From Bacteroidota bacterium (GTDB lineage: Bacteria > Bacteroidota > Ignavibacteria > SZUA-365): 64,000 bases of DNA. Within the stretch, counting starts at the first letter, position 1; each line of letters opens with the position of its first letter. The stretch covers positions 6,727 through 70,726 of the forward strand of contig JAEYUG010000093.1 of the NCBI GenBank assembly GCA_023432805.1. Reading direction: 5' to 3'. Below, one piece after another: positions 48,101 through 56,557 of this stretch. Below the pieces are notes generated by a model that did not search any database, had not been told where the DNA came from, and saw only the letters and a program-made list of their open reading frames with translations. A program made the position numbers and the translations under genes.

Positions 48101-48424
48101 CCGCACAATGTGATCTCGGGAGTGACTCCTGTGCTGCGGAAGGAGTCCTTCCGCATCGGCCGAATACATCCACAGCCCCTCGTCATTCGCGGTGCGAACG
48201 GCCAGGTGCAGATTCCGTTCGAAACAGATGCTGCTGGTCGATATCGTATCAGCGTCTTCGATCAGCTCGGGCGGACTGTCGCGCGTGTGTACGAAGGTGA
48301 ACTCGCGGCGGGCGCGCATGCATTCGTGTTCGAACCGGAGGGCTCTCTCGCTGCCGGAATGTATCGCGTGGTGGCGGAAGAGGCCGGGCGCGTGATTTCT
48401 GCACCGCTTGTCATCGTGCGATGA
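45143..48424 (+). CDS. T9SS-secreted protein with type A sorting domain
   Basis: 1093 aa from ATG 45143 (GAGGAG 7 nt upstream); the 57 residues read upstream of it lack a signal peptide and are rejected. A signal peptide (about residues 1-28) is followed by a long beta-rich region. Residues near 500 resemble the choice-of-anchor X pattern (ALFDDGMHDDGSAGDAVFAG). The last 85 residues (IHPQPLVIRGANGQVQIPF ... GRYRISVFDQLGRTVARV ... LAAGMYRVVAEEAGRV) form a FlgD-like T9SS type A sorting domain. Such proteins cross the outer membrane via the type IX system and are anchored or released. No enzyme motif was recognised. The spacer 44954-45142 holds no gene I can support. Confidence 0.82.
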   Translation: MCYQALLLRGLLASAMSILMVSNQNALAIGGGDSTRGISPGTNNSDQWSQITVNSLNVWFSNVGFFGSNPLTGGGGFEWPKGSGRTLIYRDGLMYSGSLENRIVANGSMYGSGWQAGNIDSSAMSTDPDDPLNRIYMIRRVSRAQYAALPQEVQKQLRDDFVDWPVGRGMPYVDSNHNGRYDPDFDAWLDDSTTSDKPLYLGDACATFMSNDLDTNRARNLYGSIPVGIEMRTTIWAYDRPGALQNTIFVKHVLINKGQTPLVDARIGRWTDCDLGSWSDDFLAVDSLRRMTIVYNGTPRDAVYGVPPVLGVRMVQAPVRRQPSKTAVYGFGFREGMENVPLQAFGFFVNANSKYRDPAFGVGVSIEMNNLMKGLTANGFSYLNPITNEVTSFPLAGDPLTHVGWVDGIEFGPRDVRSLMSAAPVTMLRGDTQEVAFAYTVVSRPNIREALRALRMESDAVQEFYDNITRLDAIPDVKASVSYPQTDMAVVRVRGTVQGARTCMAHVTYKDGSSVSDFALFDDGMHDDGSAGDAVFAGSVEVARGAAGVDVVVRAVYGDGVEMRWPAGQCLPVAGRARAVLHAVESDHRNYDHNANPGENIRMSVDVNNDTPIALGPWRIDEYGFDPGVPTTVDLPRALSPGEIDGHVYTATDSSSYFTFNVPADARDGEQYFLPVMIEEETNNCWCDSLVLAAHAFATPPEDSLTLHVAGKGTGTMAWRLVSRSALTGHTYRITITGDEYSVNRTCDITDVTTGVVCARDVPFPDVWAHNTPVVDGWKLTAGTTAQGVVDPNILAPATSPGLTCSLPFDSLFSYSPSSNATPFVYSGAASFGTALPWDGYRTVRLVFGSTQSQKAYKYLRGITPNYAYQGYYDVPLSAYDVTDTTAPRRLALAFVELNSNHRNNNAWDPVRAADSEWLIVLDDNYSLAPDPVLTGSSLSRDGKKIHMQYVGNFWLSDSAFSIPEGMTMTITPRVPATQKDVYLLNPHNVISGVTPVLRKESFRIGRIHPQPLVIRGANGQVQIPFETDAAGRYRISVFDQLGRTVARVYEGELAAGAHAFVFEPEGSLAAGMYRVVAEEAGRVISAPLVIVR

Positions 48425-48436
48425 TCGTCTCATGTT

Positions 48437-48454
48437 AGCTGTTGAAGGACAGCT
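48437..48454 (+). terminator. Small hairpin after the T9SS cargo gene
   Basis: AGCTGT (48437-48442) and ACAGCT (48449-48454) around a 6-nt loop, 13 bp after the stop codon. No T-run follows, so it is a weak terminator candidate. The remaining gap to 48705 has no gene or clear promoter. Confidence 0.3.
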
Positions 48455-48705
48455 GTCAAGGTGACGCCTGTTTCGAGGTGAACGCCACCGCTGGTGGTGC
48501 AGGGGTGCTAGCGCGTCCCGGCGAGCAACTGGTCCACCGATCCCCCTGATGGTGTTGTGCGGGTGACGAGCACGTGCAGTGGCGGCTGATTCCGAGGGTG
48601 TGGAGTATGCAGGCACGGCGACGTCCTGCCGGCGTGCTGCCGAGGACATGCTCTGAGTGTCTCCCGGATTTGTGGTAGATTGGCTCGAGCATACAGCACA
48701 GCCCC

Positions 48706-50070
48706 ATGGCCCTTATCGACGATCATCTCACACCCCCGCGTCTCGACGTTCTCATCGTCGATGACGAGATCAACATCCGTCGGACACTCGGGGTGTGCCT
48801 GGAGTCTCGAGGGTATGAAGTCGTAGCCGTCGCGAGTGCACACGAAGCGCGGATGGAGACTTCACGCCGTGCGTTCGATCTTGCCTTTCTTGATCTTCGT
48901 CTGGGTACCGAGAATGGTCTCGATCTCATCCCAGAATTGCTCGGGTCCTGTCCGTGGATGAAGATCATCGTCATCACGGCGTACGCGTCGATCGAAACAG
49001 CCGTGGAGGCATTGCACCGCGGCGCAGCAGATTACATCGCCAAGCCCTTCACACCAGAGCAGGTTGATCTCGTGACGGATCGCCTGATGCAGCTGCGTGC
49101 GATGGAACAGCGCATCGCTACGCTCAGTGAGGACCTGGCGCGATTGCATCCTCGTGTGGCCTTCCAGTCGCACTATCCCGAGATGCTGCGCGCTGTCGAA
49201 ATCGCACGGCAGGTTGCTCCGAGCGAGGCGGTGGTGTTGCTCCGGGGTCCGAGTGGTACGGGAAAGTCAGTACTCGCGCACGCGATCCACGGTTGGAGCA
49301 CGCGTGCCGCGAGACCTTTCGGAATCATCTCCTGCCCTTCACTCAGTGCGGACCTGCTCGAGAGCGAACTCTTCGGTCATGTGAAGGGGGCGTTCACCGG
49401 TGCCATCCGCGACAATCCGGGCCGTATCGCCGCCTGCGAAGGGGGTACGCTGTTCCTTGACGAGATCGGAGATCTGCCGGCTGCGCTGCAACCCAAACTC
49501 CTGCGTTTCGTGCAGGATCGCGCGTATGAGCGTGTCGGTGATGCGAAGACGCGTACGGCCGACGTGCGCATCATCACAGCCACCAACACCGATCTGGAAT
49601 CTGCTGTACGTGAAGGGCGGTTCCGGGAGGATCTCTACTACCGTTTGAACGTTATCCAGATCGATCTCCCATCCCTGCACGCACGTCCAGATGATGTGCA
49701 GGACATGGCTCATGATATGCTTGCCTTCTTCAGTGCACAGAATCACAAGTCCATACAAGACTTCAGTGGCGAGGCGATGCAGCGATTGCGCGATTATGCA
49801 TGGCCGGGGAATGTGCGGGAGCTGCGCAACGTGATAGAGAGAGCCGCCATCCTCTGTACTGATCCCGTGATCGGCGTCAGTCATCTTCCTCCCTCGCTCG
49901 CACCCGTCGCACCGCAGATCCAGCTCGGCGACCATGTGTCGCTGGATCGCATCGAAAAAGAACACATCCGTCGCGTTCTTGCAACCACACGTTCGCTACA
50001 GGAGGCCGCCGATATTCTTGGGATGAACCAGGCAACACTCTGGCGCAAGCGCAGGGACTTCGAGATCTGA
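48706..50070 (+). CDS. NtrC-type (sigma-54-dependent) response regulator of the kdp locus
   Basis: 454 aa. Receiver domain at residues about 13-130 with acidic pair DD19-20, phospho-acceptor D63 in FLDLRLG and Lys in IAKPF. AAA+ sigma-54 interaction domain at about 150-380: P-loop GPSGTGKSVL, the sigma-54-contacting GAFTGA loop, GGTLFLDEIGDL (Walker B) and the R-finger region. A Fis-type HTH closes the protein (LQEAADILGMNQATLWRKRR). It precedes a histidine kinase and kdpFABC on the same strand. Classical kdp operons use KdpDE with an OmpR-type regulator, so this pairing is unusual. The intact GAFTGA loop says that it activates sigma-54 promoters. Confidence 0.93.
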   Translation: MALIDDHLTPPRLDVLIVDDEINIRRTLGVCLESRGYEVVAVASAHEARMETSRRAFDLAFLDLRLGTENGLDLIPELLGSCPWMKIIVITAYASIETAVEALHRGAADYIAKPFTPEQVDLVTDRLMQLRAMEQRIATLSEDLARLHPRVAFQSHYPEMLRAVEIARQVAPSEAVVLLRGPSGTGKSVLAHAIHGWSTRAARPFGIISCPSLSADLLESELFGHVKGAFTGAIRDNPGRIAACEGGTLFLDEIGDLPAALQPKLLRFVQDRAYERVGDAKTRTADVRIITATNTDLESAVREGRFREDLYYRLNVIQIDLPSLHARPDDVQDMAHDMLAFFSAQNHKSIQDFSGEAMQRLRDYAWPGNVRELRNVIERAAILCTDPVIGVSHLPPSLAPVAPQIQLGDHVSLDRIEKEHIRRVLATTRSLQEAADILGMNQATLWRKRRDFEI

Positions 50071-50096
50071 CTCCATCGCATCCACCTTGGGAATCG

Positions 50097-50121
50097 ATCG
50101 CCTTGCATTATGCAAGGCGAT
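50097..50121. promoter_or_regulatory. 25-bp palindrome, candidate enhancer for the NtrC-type regulator
   Basis: ATCGCCTTGCAT (50097-50108), one central base, ATGCAAGGCGAT (50110-50121): a perfect inverted repeat. An extra half-site ATGCAAGG lies at 50142-50149. It is about 90 bp upstream of the -24/-12 element at 50201, the usual distance for an upstream activating site. It could also be the terminator of the regulator gene, but no T-run follows. Confidence 0.5.
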
Positions 50122-50200
50122 GTGCCGACCGTCATTGAAAGATGCAAGGTGTGCAGGGTCCGATGACCCGCATCGGGCGCTGTGACGCCATGTTGATGGC

Positions 50201-50216
50201 TGGCATGTGATGTGCA
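50201..50216 (+). promoter_or_regulatory. Candidate sigma-54 (-24/-12) promoter of the kdp operon
   Basis: TGGCATGTGATGTGCA has GG and GC separated by exactly 10 bp and matches TGGCAC-N5-TTGC at most positions. The predicted start would be near 50226, just before the GGAGG (50229-50233) of the kinase gene, so the leader would be very short. The pairing with a GAFTGA regulator next door strengthens the call. Confidence 0.5.
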
Positions 50217-50241
50217 CGTCTCTCTGACGGAGGTTGTGCAC

Positions 50242-52065
50242 ATGATCGGCATCAGACAAAAACTCATTCTCGGCAACATCAGCTTCCTCACACTCATCGC
50301 GGTGATCGGGATCATCACGATCATTCAGATCGATCAGCTCGGTCTGGCGATCGATGTGATCCTCAAACAGAACTACCGCAGTGTCGTGGCCTGCCAGGAC
50401 ATGAAGGAGTCGCTCGAACGGATGGACAGCGGTCTGCTGTTTACTCTCGCGGGGGACGACGCGGCGGGGGACAGCCTCATCGCGCAGAACACGCCAGTGT
50501 TTACGGCAGCCCTCCATGCAGCGCTGCACAACATCACGATGCCGGGTGAGGGTGAACGTGCCCGTCGACTTGAACGGCGCTTTGCGGCATTCGTCGACGG
50601 GATGCGTGACTTCCGCGATGCCCGCCTTCCACACGCGCAGCGGCGTGCCTTCTACCTGGATACGCTGCAACCGATGTTTCTGGAGATGAAGGACGTCGCA
50701 CAGGATATCCTTCTGATGAACCAGCAGAGCATGGTCGATGCAAATGACAGTGCTCGGAGGCAGGCGGATTCTGCACGCCGGCGCATGATCTGGGCGATTG
50801 TTGTGTCGGCGCTGATTGCAGCGGCCTCCTCCTTCCTTGCACATCGATGGATTCTCCGTCCGGTCAACAGGCTTCTGGAATCCACGAACGACATCCGGAA
50901 CGGCAATCTCGATCTGGTCATCGAGGTGACATCGCATGACGAGATCGGGAAGCTGTCGGAGTCGTTCAATGAGATGACCGCGGCATTGCGCCGTGCGCGT
51001 GCGTCGGATCGCGTCTCCCTGCAACGATCGCGGCGCGCGACCGAGGAGGTGTTCAAGGCACTTCCCTCCGTCATTGCAGTGCTCGACCCCGAGGGTCGCG
51101 TCGAAGTTGCGACCGAAGGTGCGGAGAGGTACTTCGGGCTGAGGCCTGGGACTTCTGCAACCACACTCTCGTACCCATGGCTCGAACCGCTTCTGCACCG
51201 GGCCTTGATCGACAATTGCCAGGTCGAGGCCGCAGCACCGGAAGGGTACGTGCAGAAGTCCATTGACAATCGGGAGCATTTCTTCCACCCCATGCTCGTT
51301 CCCATCCCCGTCTCCGGCAGGCACGGTGAACCGACCGGGGCGGCGCTGATCCTCAAGGAAGTCACCCAGACGATGGAACAGCGTGAACTCAAACGCGGTG
51401 TGGTGTCCACGCTCTCGCATCAGCTCAGGACTCCACTGACCTCGTTGCGCATGTCGATTCACATCCTTCTCGAGGAACGGGTAGGCTCGCTCACAGCCAA
51501 GCAGGCTGAACTTCTCATGGCCGCACGGGATGAAAGCGAGCGTCTGGTGGGGACGCTTGATGATCTGCTGAATCTCAGTCGCATCGAGGCAGGGAAGGGA
51601 AATCTCACGTTGCGCCCTGTCGATCCACGATCTCTCGTTGCGGACGCGGTGACGGTATTCGAGGTCGAGGCACGGGATCGGGGGATCGCGCTCGCACTCG
51701 ACCTCCCGCAGGACCTCCCGCAGGTCATGGCAGATGCGCGGAAGATACAGCACGTGTATGCGAATCTGCTGGGAAACGCCCTGCGTTTCACCATGCCCGG
51801 CGGTGTCATCACCCTCGGTGCACGGCTCCTCTCGGATTGTGTCGAGTTTCGTGTTGCAGACACAGGTCAAGGGATCGCGCGGGAGAACCTCCCCAGGCTC
51901 TTCGAGCCCTTCTACCGCGTTCCCGGTCAAGCCTCCGATTCCGGCGTCGGCCTGGGCCTTTCGATCGCACGTGAGATCATTCTCGCTCACGCTGGCGACA
52001 TGGGTGTCGAGAGCGAACCCGGTATCGGAAGCACCTTCCACTTCACACTCCGCACATCCGACTAG
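50242..52065 (+). CDS. Sensor histidine kinase, partner of the NtrC-type regulator
   Basis: 607 aa from ATG 50242 (GGAGG 8 nt upstream); a GTG at 50212 would lie inside the promoter. Two transmembrane helices (about 8-30 and 175-195) enclose a periplasmic four-helix-type sensor, followed by HAMP, a PAS domain (about 265-370, PSVIAVLDPEGRVEVATEGA), HisKA with LSHQLRTPLTS (H393), and HATPase (NLLGNALRFT, DTGQGIA, GVGLGLSIA). It lies 141-171 bp after the regulator and 9 bp before kdpF, so it is co-transcribed with the pump. It probably replaces KdpD as the kinase that senses potassium or turgor. Confidence 0.92.
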   Translation: MIGIRQKLILGNISFLTLIAVIGIITIIQIDQLGLAIDVILKQNYRSVVACQDMKESLERMDSGLLFTLAGDDAAGDSLIAQNTPVFTAALHAALHNITMPGEGERARRLERRFAAFVDGMRDFRDARLPHAQRRAFYLDTLQPMFLEMKDVAQDILLMNQQSMVDANDSARRQADSARRRMIWAIVVSALIAAASSFLAHRWILRPVNRLLESTNDIRNGNLDLVIEVTSHDEIGKLSESFNEMTAALRRARASDRVSLQRSRRATEEVFKALPSVIAVLDPEGRVEVATEGAERYFGLRPGTSATTLSYPWLEPLLHRALIDNCQVEAAAPEGYVQKSIDNREHFFHPMLVPIPVSGRHGEPTGAALILKEVTQTMEQRELKRGVVSTLSHQLRTPLTSLRMSIHILLEERVGSLTAKQAELLMAARDESERLVGTLDDLLNLSRIEAGKGNLTLRPVDPRSLVADAVTVFEVEARDRGIALALDLPQDLPQVMADARKIQHVYANLLGNALRFTMPGGVITLGARLLSDCVEFRVADTGQGIARENLPRLFEPFYRVPGQASDSGVGLGLSIAREIILAHAGDMGVESEPGIGSTFHFTLRTSD

Positions 52066-52074
52066 GAGGCGTTC

Positions 52075-52155
52075 ATGTTGATCATCACCGGGGTGGCCGC
52101 CATCATGTGCCTCGCCTACCTCGTGTACGCCATCATTCATCCGGAACGATTCTGA
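52075..52155 (+). CDS. kdpF: KdpF small subunit of the potassium pump
   Basis: 26 aa, a single hydrophobic helix (MLIITGVAAIMCLAYLVYAI) ending IHPERF, the usual KdpF tail (HPERF). AGGAGG lies 5 nt upstream of the ATG. KdpF stabilises the KdpABC complex in the membrane. It is easily missed because of its size; it falls between the kinase and kdpA. Confidence 0.9.
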   Translation: MLIITGVAAIMCLAYLVYAIIHPERF

Positions 52156-52167
52156 ACGGTCCCGACC

Positions 52168-53841
52168 ATGCACATTCCCATCCTGCTTCTGATCATCGGT
52201 GTCCCTGCCCTGCTTTCTTGGCCATTGGGTCGCTACCTGACTCGGGTGATGCACCCCGACGCACGGACCGGCACGTTGCACGCGACCATCGAGTGCTGGA
52301 TTCTGCGCATCGCCGGGTCGGCGGGTTACCGAAGTCAGAATTGGAAGACGTATGCTGTTTCCCTGCTCGTCGTCAACGGTCTGATGTTCATCGTCGGCGG
52401 TGGGATACTCGCGTTCCAACAATGGTTGCCCTGGAATCCTGATGGGAGGGGCGGCCTGGATCCATCACTCGTGTTCCACACGGCCGCGTCCTTCCTGACA
52501 AACACGAACCAGCAGCATTATGCAGGCGAGGTGTCACTCAGCCACTTCTCGCAAGTGTTCGGCCTCATGTGGCTGCAGTTTCTTTCCGCAGCCACCGGGC
52601 TGGCTGCACTGGCGGCACTCGCCCGCGTGCTGGCCGGATCCATCGATGTCGGCAATTTCTTTCAGGATCTTCTCAGGGCGACTATCCTGGTGCTGCTGCC
52701 CTTGTCCCTCGCGTCGGCAGTGCTGCTGGTGCTGGCGGGCGTTCCCATGACGCTGGAGGGTGCGGTGACTGTTCGGACGCTTGAAGGGGTGATGCAGTCG
52801 ATTGCACGGGGTCCGGTTGCTGCATTCGTTGCGATCAAACAGGTCGGCACCAATGGCGGGGGATTTTTCGGAGCGAACGCGGCACACCCGTTCGAGAATC
52901 CTTCGCAGCTCACCAATGCCATCGAGTGTGCGCTGATCTTCCTGCTTCCGATGTCATCGGTGTGGATGTTCGGGCGCATCACCCGACGCATGCGACATGC
53001 CATCGTGATCTGGGCAGTCATGGCCATATTGCTTGCAAGCATGGTGGTGCTGGCCGACGCCGGAGAACATGCGCCTGCACGTGCGATGGCGGGGCTCCCC
53101 GTTCAGGTCGCACCGAATCTCGAGGGCAAGGAACTGCGATGTGGTGTGGCGGCCTCGTCGCTGTGGGGTGCAGCGACGACCGCGACCAGCAACGGGTCCG
53201 TCAACAGCATGCACGACAGTTTCAATCCCCTCACCTCGCTCGTGACCCTTTCCGGCATGTGGATGAACGTCGCATTCGGCGGAGTGGGTGTGGGCTTCCT
53301 GAACATGTTCATCTACATCATCATCGGTGTCTTCATCAGCGGCATGATGGTCGGACGCACGCCGGAGTATTTCAACCGCAGAGTGGAGACTCCGGAGATG
53401 AAGCTCGCCGTGTTGACGTTGCTTCTTCATCCGTTCCTGATTCTCGGTGGAACGGCGCTCTTCGCTGTAACCGGCTGGGGCGGGAGCGCAATTCACAATC
53501 CAGGGGCGCACGGATTCACGGAGATTCTCTACGAGTTCAGTTCAGCTGCAGCGAACAACGGGTCCGGTTTCGAGGGTCTTGCCGATGCGACACCGGCGTG
53601 GAACGTCGTGACCGGCATGATCATGCTGGCGGGCCGCTTCATCCCCATCCTCCTGCCGCTCGCCATTGGCGGCTTGCTGGCAACGAAGAAGTCCACACCG
53701 GAAACGTCCGGCACCCTTCGTACCGACACGGTGTTGTTCGGCGTCATCATTGCGGGATGCGTCGTGTTCATCGGTGCCCTGCTGTTCCTGCCGGTTGCTG
53801 TACTCGGGCCCATGGCCGAGCACCTCACGGCAGGCATGTAA
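52168..53841 (+). CDS. kdpA: Potassium-transporting ATPase subunit KdpA
   Basis: 557 aa, the same length as E. coli KdpA. About ten membrane helices. The selectivity-filter loop is preserved in TNGGGFFGANAAHPFENP (about residues 228-245), and the related pore loops (TNTNQQHYAGE near 110, NNGSGFEGL near 465) are also present. KdpA forms the potassium-binding channel of the KdpFABC pump, which scavenges potassium at micromolar levels. It lies 12 bp after kdpF and 27 bp before kdpB, in the standard order. Confidence 0.97.
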   Translation: MHIPILLLIIGVPALLSWPLGRYLTRVMHPDARTGTLHATIECWILRIAGSAGYRSQNWKTYAVSLLVVNGLMFIVGGGILAFQQWLPWNPDGRGGLDPSLVFHTAASFLTNTNQQHYAGEVSLSHFSQVFGLMWLQFLSAATGLAALAALARVLAGSIDVGNFFQDLLRATILVLLPLSLASAVLLVLAGVPMTLEGAVTVRTLEGVMQSIARGPVAAFVAIKQVGTNGGGFFGANAAHPFENPSQLTNAIECALIFLLPMSSVWMFGRITRRMRHAIVIWAVMAILLASMVVLADAGEHAPARAMAGLPVQVAPNLEGKELRCGVAASSLWGAATTATSNGSVNSMHDSFNPLTSLVTLSGMWMNVAFGGVGVGFLNMFIYIIIGVFISGMMVGRTPEYFNRRVETPEMKLAVLTLLLHPFLILGGTALFAVTGWGGSAIHNPGAHGFTEILYEFSSAAANNGSGFEGLADATPAWNVVTGMIMLAGRFIPILLPLAIGGLLATKKSTPETSGTLRTDTVLFGVIIAGCVVFIGALLFLPVAVLGPMAEHLTAGM

Positions 53842-53868
53842 CCTCATCGCCCACACGGACCGAATCAC

Positions 53869-55950
53869 ATGATCAGTACCACTCCCGACAATGTGCATGC
53901 GAAACTTGCACGTCGTCATGCTCGCCAGGCATCACTCTTCGAACGCTCGCTCGTGCGCACGGCTGTTGTCCGCGCGTTCAGCATGCTTCACCCGCGAAGC
54001 ATGGCACGCAATCCGGTCATGTTCGTCACCGCAGTCGGTGCCGCATTGAGTACGCTGGTGCTCGTACACGACGCAGTCAACGACGCACCGATCGCGTACA
54101 CTGCCATGGTGACAGTCATTCTCTGGGTGACCGTCCTCTTCGCAAATTTTGCCGAAGCCCTGGCCGAGGCGCGCGGCAGGGCGCAGGCAGACACACTCAA
54201 GCACACGAGGAAGGCGACAACTGCATGCAGAATCACCCAGGCTGGCGAAGAGCGTATCCCATCTGACCAGCTGTCCATCGGAGATCTCGTTCTCGTGGCA
54301 ACTGGCGAGATCATACCCGGCGACGGCGAGGTTGTGGAAGGTGCTGCGTCCGTGGATGAGTCCGCGATTACAGGCGAGTCCGCTCCCGTTGTGCGCGAGG
54401 CCGGTGGCGACCGTTCCGGCGTCACCGGTGGGACGCGTGTCTTGTCGGACCACATCATTATCCGCATCTCGACCGGGGCGGGGGGCTCGTATCTCGATCG
54501 CATGATCGCGCTCGTCGAAGGTGCGGAACGGCAGAAGACGCCGAATGAACGCGCGCTCACCGTGACGCTGGCCGGACTCACGCTCGGCTTCCTCATCGTG
54601 ACGACAGCACTCTGGCCCATCGGGCGTTACTTCGATCTCGATCTTCCGATTCCCACGCTCATCGCATTGATGGTCTGCCTTATTCCGACCACGATTGGTG
54701 CCCTGCTGTCCGCCATCGGTCTTGCAGGGATGGATCGAGCCCTCTCGGCGAACGTGCTAGCCAAGAGCGGAAAGGCGGTGGAGCTTGCGGGTGACATCGA
54801 CACGCTGCTGCTCGACAAGACCGGGACGATCACCATGGGCGATCGCCAGGCGACCGCGTTCCTTCCCCTTGCAGGTGTGAGCCCTGCGCGGCTTGCGGAA
54901 GCAGCGGTCTGTGCATCCTTCGGCGATCAGACCCCCGAGGGACGATCGATCGTGCGGCTCGGTTCCAGCATGCTCGGCGAGCACATGCCGCTCGAATCCC
55001 AGGATGCCGTGGTGATCCCGTTTTCCGCTCAGACGCGTCTCAGCGGTCTCGACCTTCCTGATGGACGGAGTTATCGCAAGGGTGCGATGGATGCACTCCG
55101 TGCGCTCGCAGGATCAATTGACGGCGAGGCGGACATCGAACACCTTCAGCGGATTGTAGATGCTGTCGCGAGAGAAGGGAGCACACCGATCGTCGTCGCC
55201 GAGAATTCCGTGCTTCTCGGAGTAGTAGCCCTTGCCGACGTTCTCAAACCGGGCATCCGTGACCGTTTCGAGCGTCTGCGTGCGATGGGTCTCCGCGTGG
55301 TGATGGTGACAGGAGACAATCCGCTCACGGCGGCGGCCATTGCAGCGCAGGCCGGAGTCGATGACTACATCGCCGAGGCGCGGCCCGAAGACAAGCTCGC
55401 GTACATCCGCCGGGAGCAGCGCAATGGCCGACTCATTGCGATGATGGGGGATGGGACGAATGACGCTCCCGCACTTGCGCAGGCAGACATCGGTGTCGCC
55501 ATGAATTCCGGGACGCAGGCAGCAAAGGAGGCAGGGAACATGGTGGATCTTGACAGTGATCCGACAAAACTCATCGAGGTGATCGAGATCGGGAAACAGC
55601 TCCTGATGACGCGTGGCGCCCTGACCACCTTCTCGCTCGCAAACGATGTTGCGAAGTACTTTGCCATCATCCCTGCGATGTTCATGCTTGCATTTCCGCA
55701 ACTGGCGGCACTCAACATCATGTCACTCGCCTCATCGCAGAGTGCAATCCTATCCGCGCTGATCTTCAATGCGCTCGTCATCCCTCTGCTCATCCCCGTC
55801 GCCCTGCGTGGCGTTCGCTACAGACCGATGCCTGCCGACGGTCTGCTCGCCCGCAACCTCCTCATCTATGGTCTCGGAGGCATGATCACCCCCTTTGCCG
55901 GCATCAAGATCATCGATCTCGTCCTGACGCTGACAGGTATCTTCACGTGA
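53869..55950 (+). CDS. kdpB: Potassium-transporting P-type ATPase subunit KdpB
   Basis: 693 aa. P-type ATPase motifs: ITGESAPV (A domain), DKTGTIT with the phosphorylated Asp near residue 320, MVTGDNPLTAAAIAAQAGVDD and MGDGTNDAPALAQADIG (hinge). About seven membrane helices. It hydrolyses ATP to drive potassium uptake through KdpA. Length is a little over the E. coli protein (682 aa). All catalytic residues are present. Confidence 0.97.
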   Translation: MISTTPDNVHAKLARRHARQASLFERSLVRTAVVRAFSMLHPRSMARNPVMFVTAVGAALSTLVLVHDAVNDAPIAYTAMVTVILWVTVLFANFAEALAEARGRAQADTLKHTRKATTACRITQAGEERIPSDQLSIGDLVLVATGEIIPGDGEVVEGAASVDESAITGESAPVVREAGGDRSGVTGGTRVLSDHIIIRISTGAGGSYLDRMIALVEGAERQKTPNERALTVTLAGLTLGFLIVTTALWPIGRYFDLDLPIPTLIALMVCLIPTTIGALLSAIGLAGMDRALSANVLAKSGKAVELAGDIDTLLLDKTGTITMGDRQATAFLPLAGVSPARLAEAAVCASFGDQTPEGRSIVRLGSSMLGEHMPLESQDAVVIPFSAQTRLSGLDLPDGRSYRKGAMDALRALAGSIDGEADIEHLQRIVDAVAREGSTPIVVAENSVLLGVVALADVLKPGIRDRFERLRAMGLRVVMVTGDNPLTAAAIAAQAGVDDYIAEARPEDKLAYIRREQRNGRLIAMMGDGTNDAPALAQADIGVAMNSGTQAAKEAGNMVDLDSDPTKLIEVIEIGKQLLMTRGALTTFSLANDVAKYFAIIPAMFMLAFPQLAALNIMSLASSQSAILSALIFNALVIPLLIPVALRGVRYRPMPADGLLARNLLIYGLGGMITPFAGIKIIDLVLTLTGIFT

Positions 55951-55957
55951 GGCTCGA

Positions 55958-56557
55958 ATGAACAGCATCATATCCTCTCGCGAGTTCCGCGACGAACTCG
56001 CATCCTCACTCAGAGTCGCGGCTGCCACCATGCTCGTCTGCTGTGTCATCTACGGAGCTGCCGTGTTCGCAATCGCCCGCGTTCTTGCACCCAGCAGTGC
56101 GGATGGATCACTGGTCCACCTGCGCGACGGGTCGGCAGTCGGCAGCGAACTCATTGCCCAGTCCTTCACGTCGCCAGGATACTTCCACTCCAGGCCTTCG
56201 TCGTGTGGATACAACGCGGCTGCGTCAGGTGGCAGCAACATCTCACCCACATCTCCGGTGCTGCGGGCATCGGCGCTGCAGAACCTCACTCAATACGGTG
56301 CTTCGATGGAACAGCCCATCCCGCTTGATCTCGTGACGTCTTCGGGCAGTGGCCTCGATCCTCACATCACCTTGGCTGCAGCACGCTATCAGGCCGCACG
56401 TGTGGCAGCCGCACGGGGATACTCCGTGGAACTGGTGATGCGTTGTGTGGGTGCATCGCTCGAGCTGCCGCTCATTGCTGGAACGAACGACACACTGGTG
56501 CATGTCTTACGCACCAACATGCTGCTGGACGGCAGGGGAGAGGGACATGTCTGGTGA
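55958..56557 (+). CDS. kdpC: Potassium-transporting ATPase subunit KdpC
   Basis: 199 aa. One N-terminal membrane helix (about residues 20-42) and a soluble periplasmic domain with family blocks: GSELIAQSFTSPGYFHSRPS, DLVTSSGSGLDPHITLAAA and ARGYSVELV. KdpC is the chaperone-like subunit that raises ATP affinity of KdpB. It ends 11 bp inside the kdpD-like gene, so they are translationally coupled. Confidence 0.95.
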   Translation: MNSIISSREFRDELASSLRVAAATMLVCCVIYGAAVFAIARVLAPSSADGSLVHLRDGSAVGSELIAQSFTSPGYFHSRPSSCGYNAAASGGSNISPTSPVLRASALQNLTQYGASMEQPIPLDLVTSSGSGLDPHITLAAARYQAARVAAARGYSVELVMRCVGASLELPLIAGTNDTLVHVLRTNMLLDGRGEGHVW

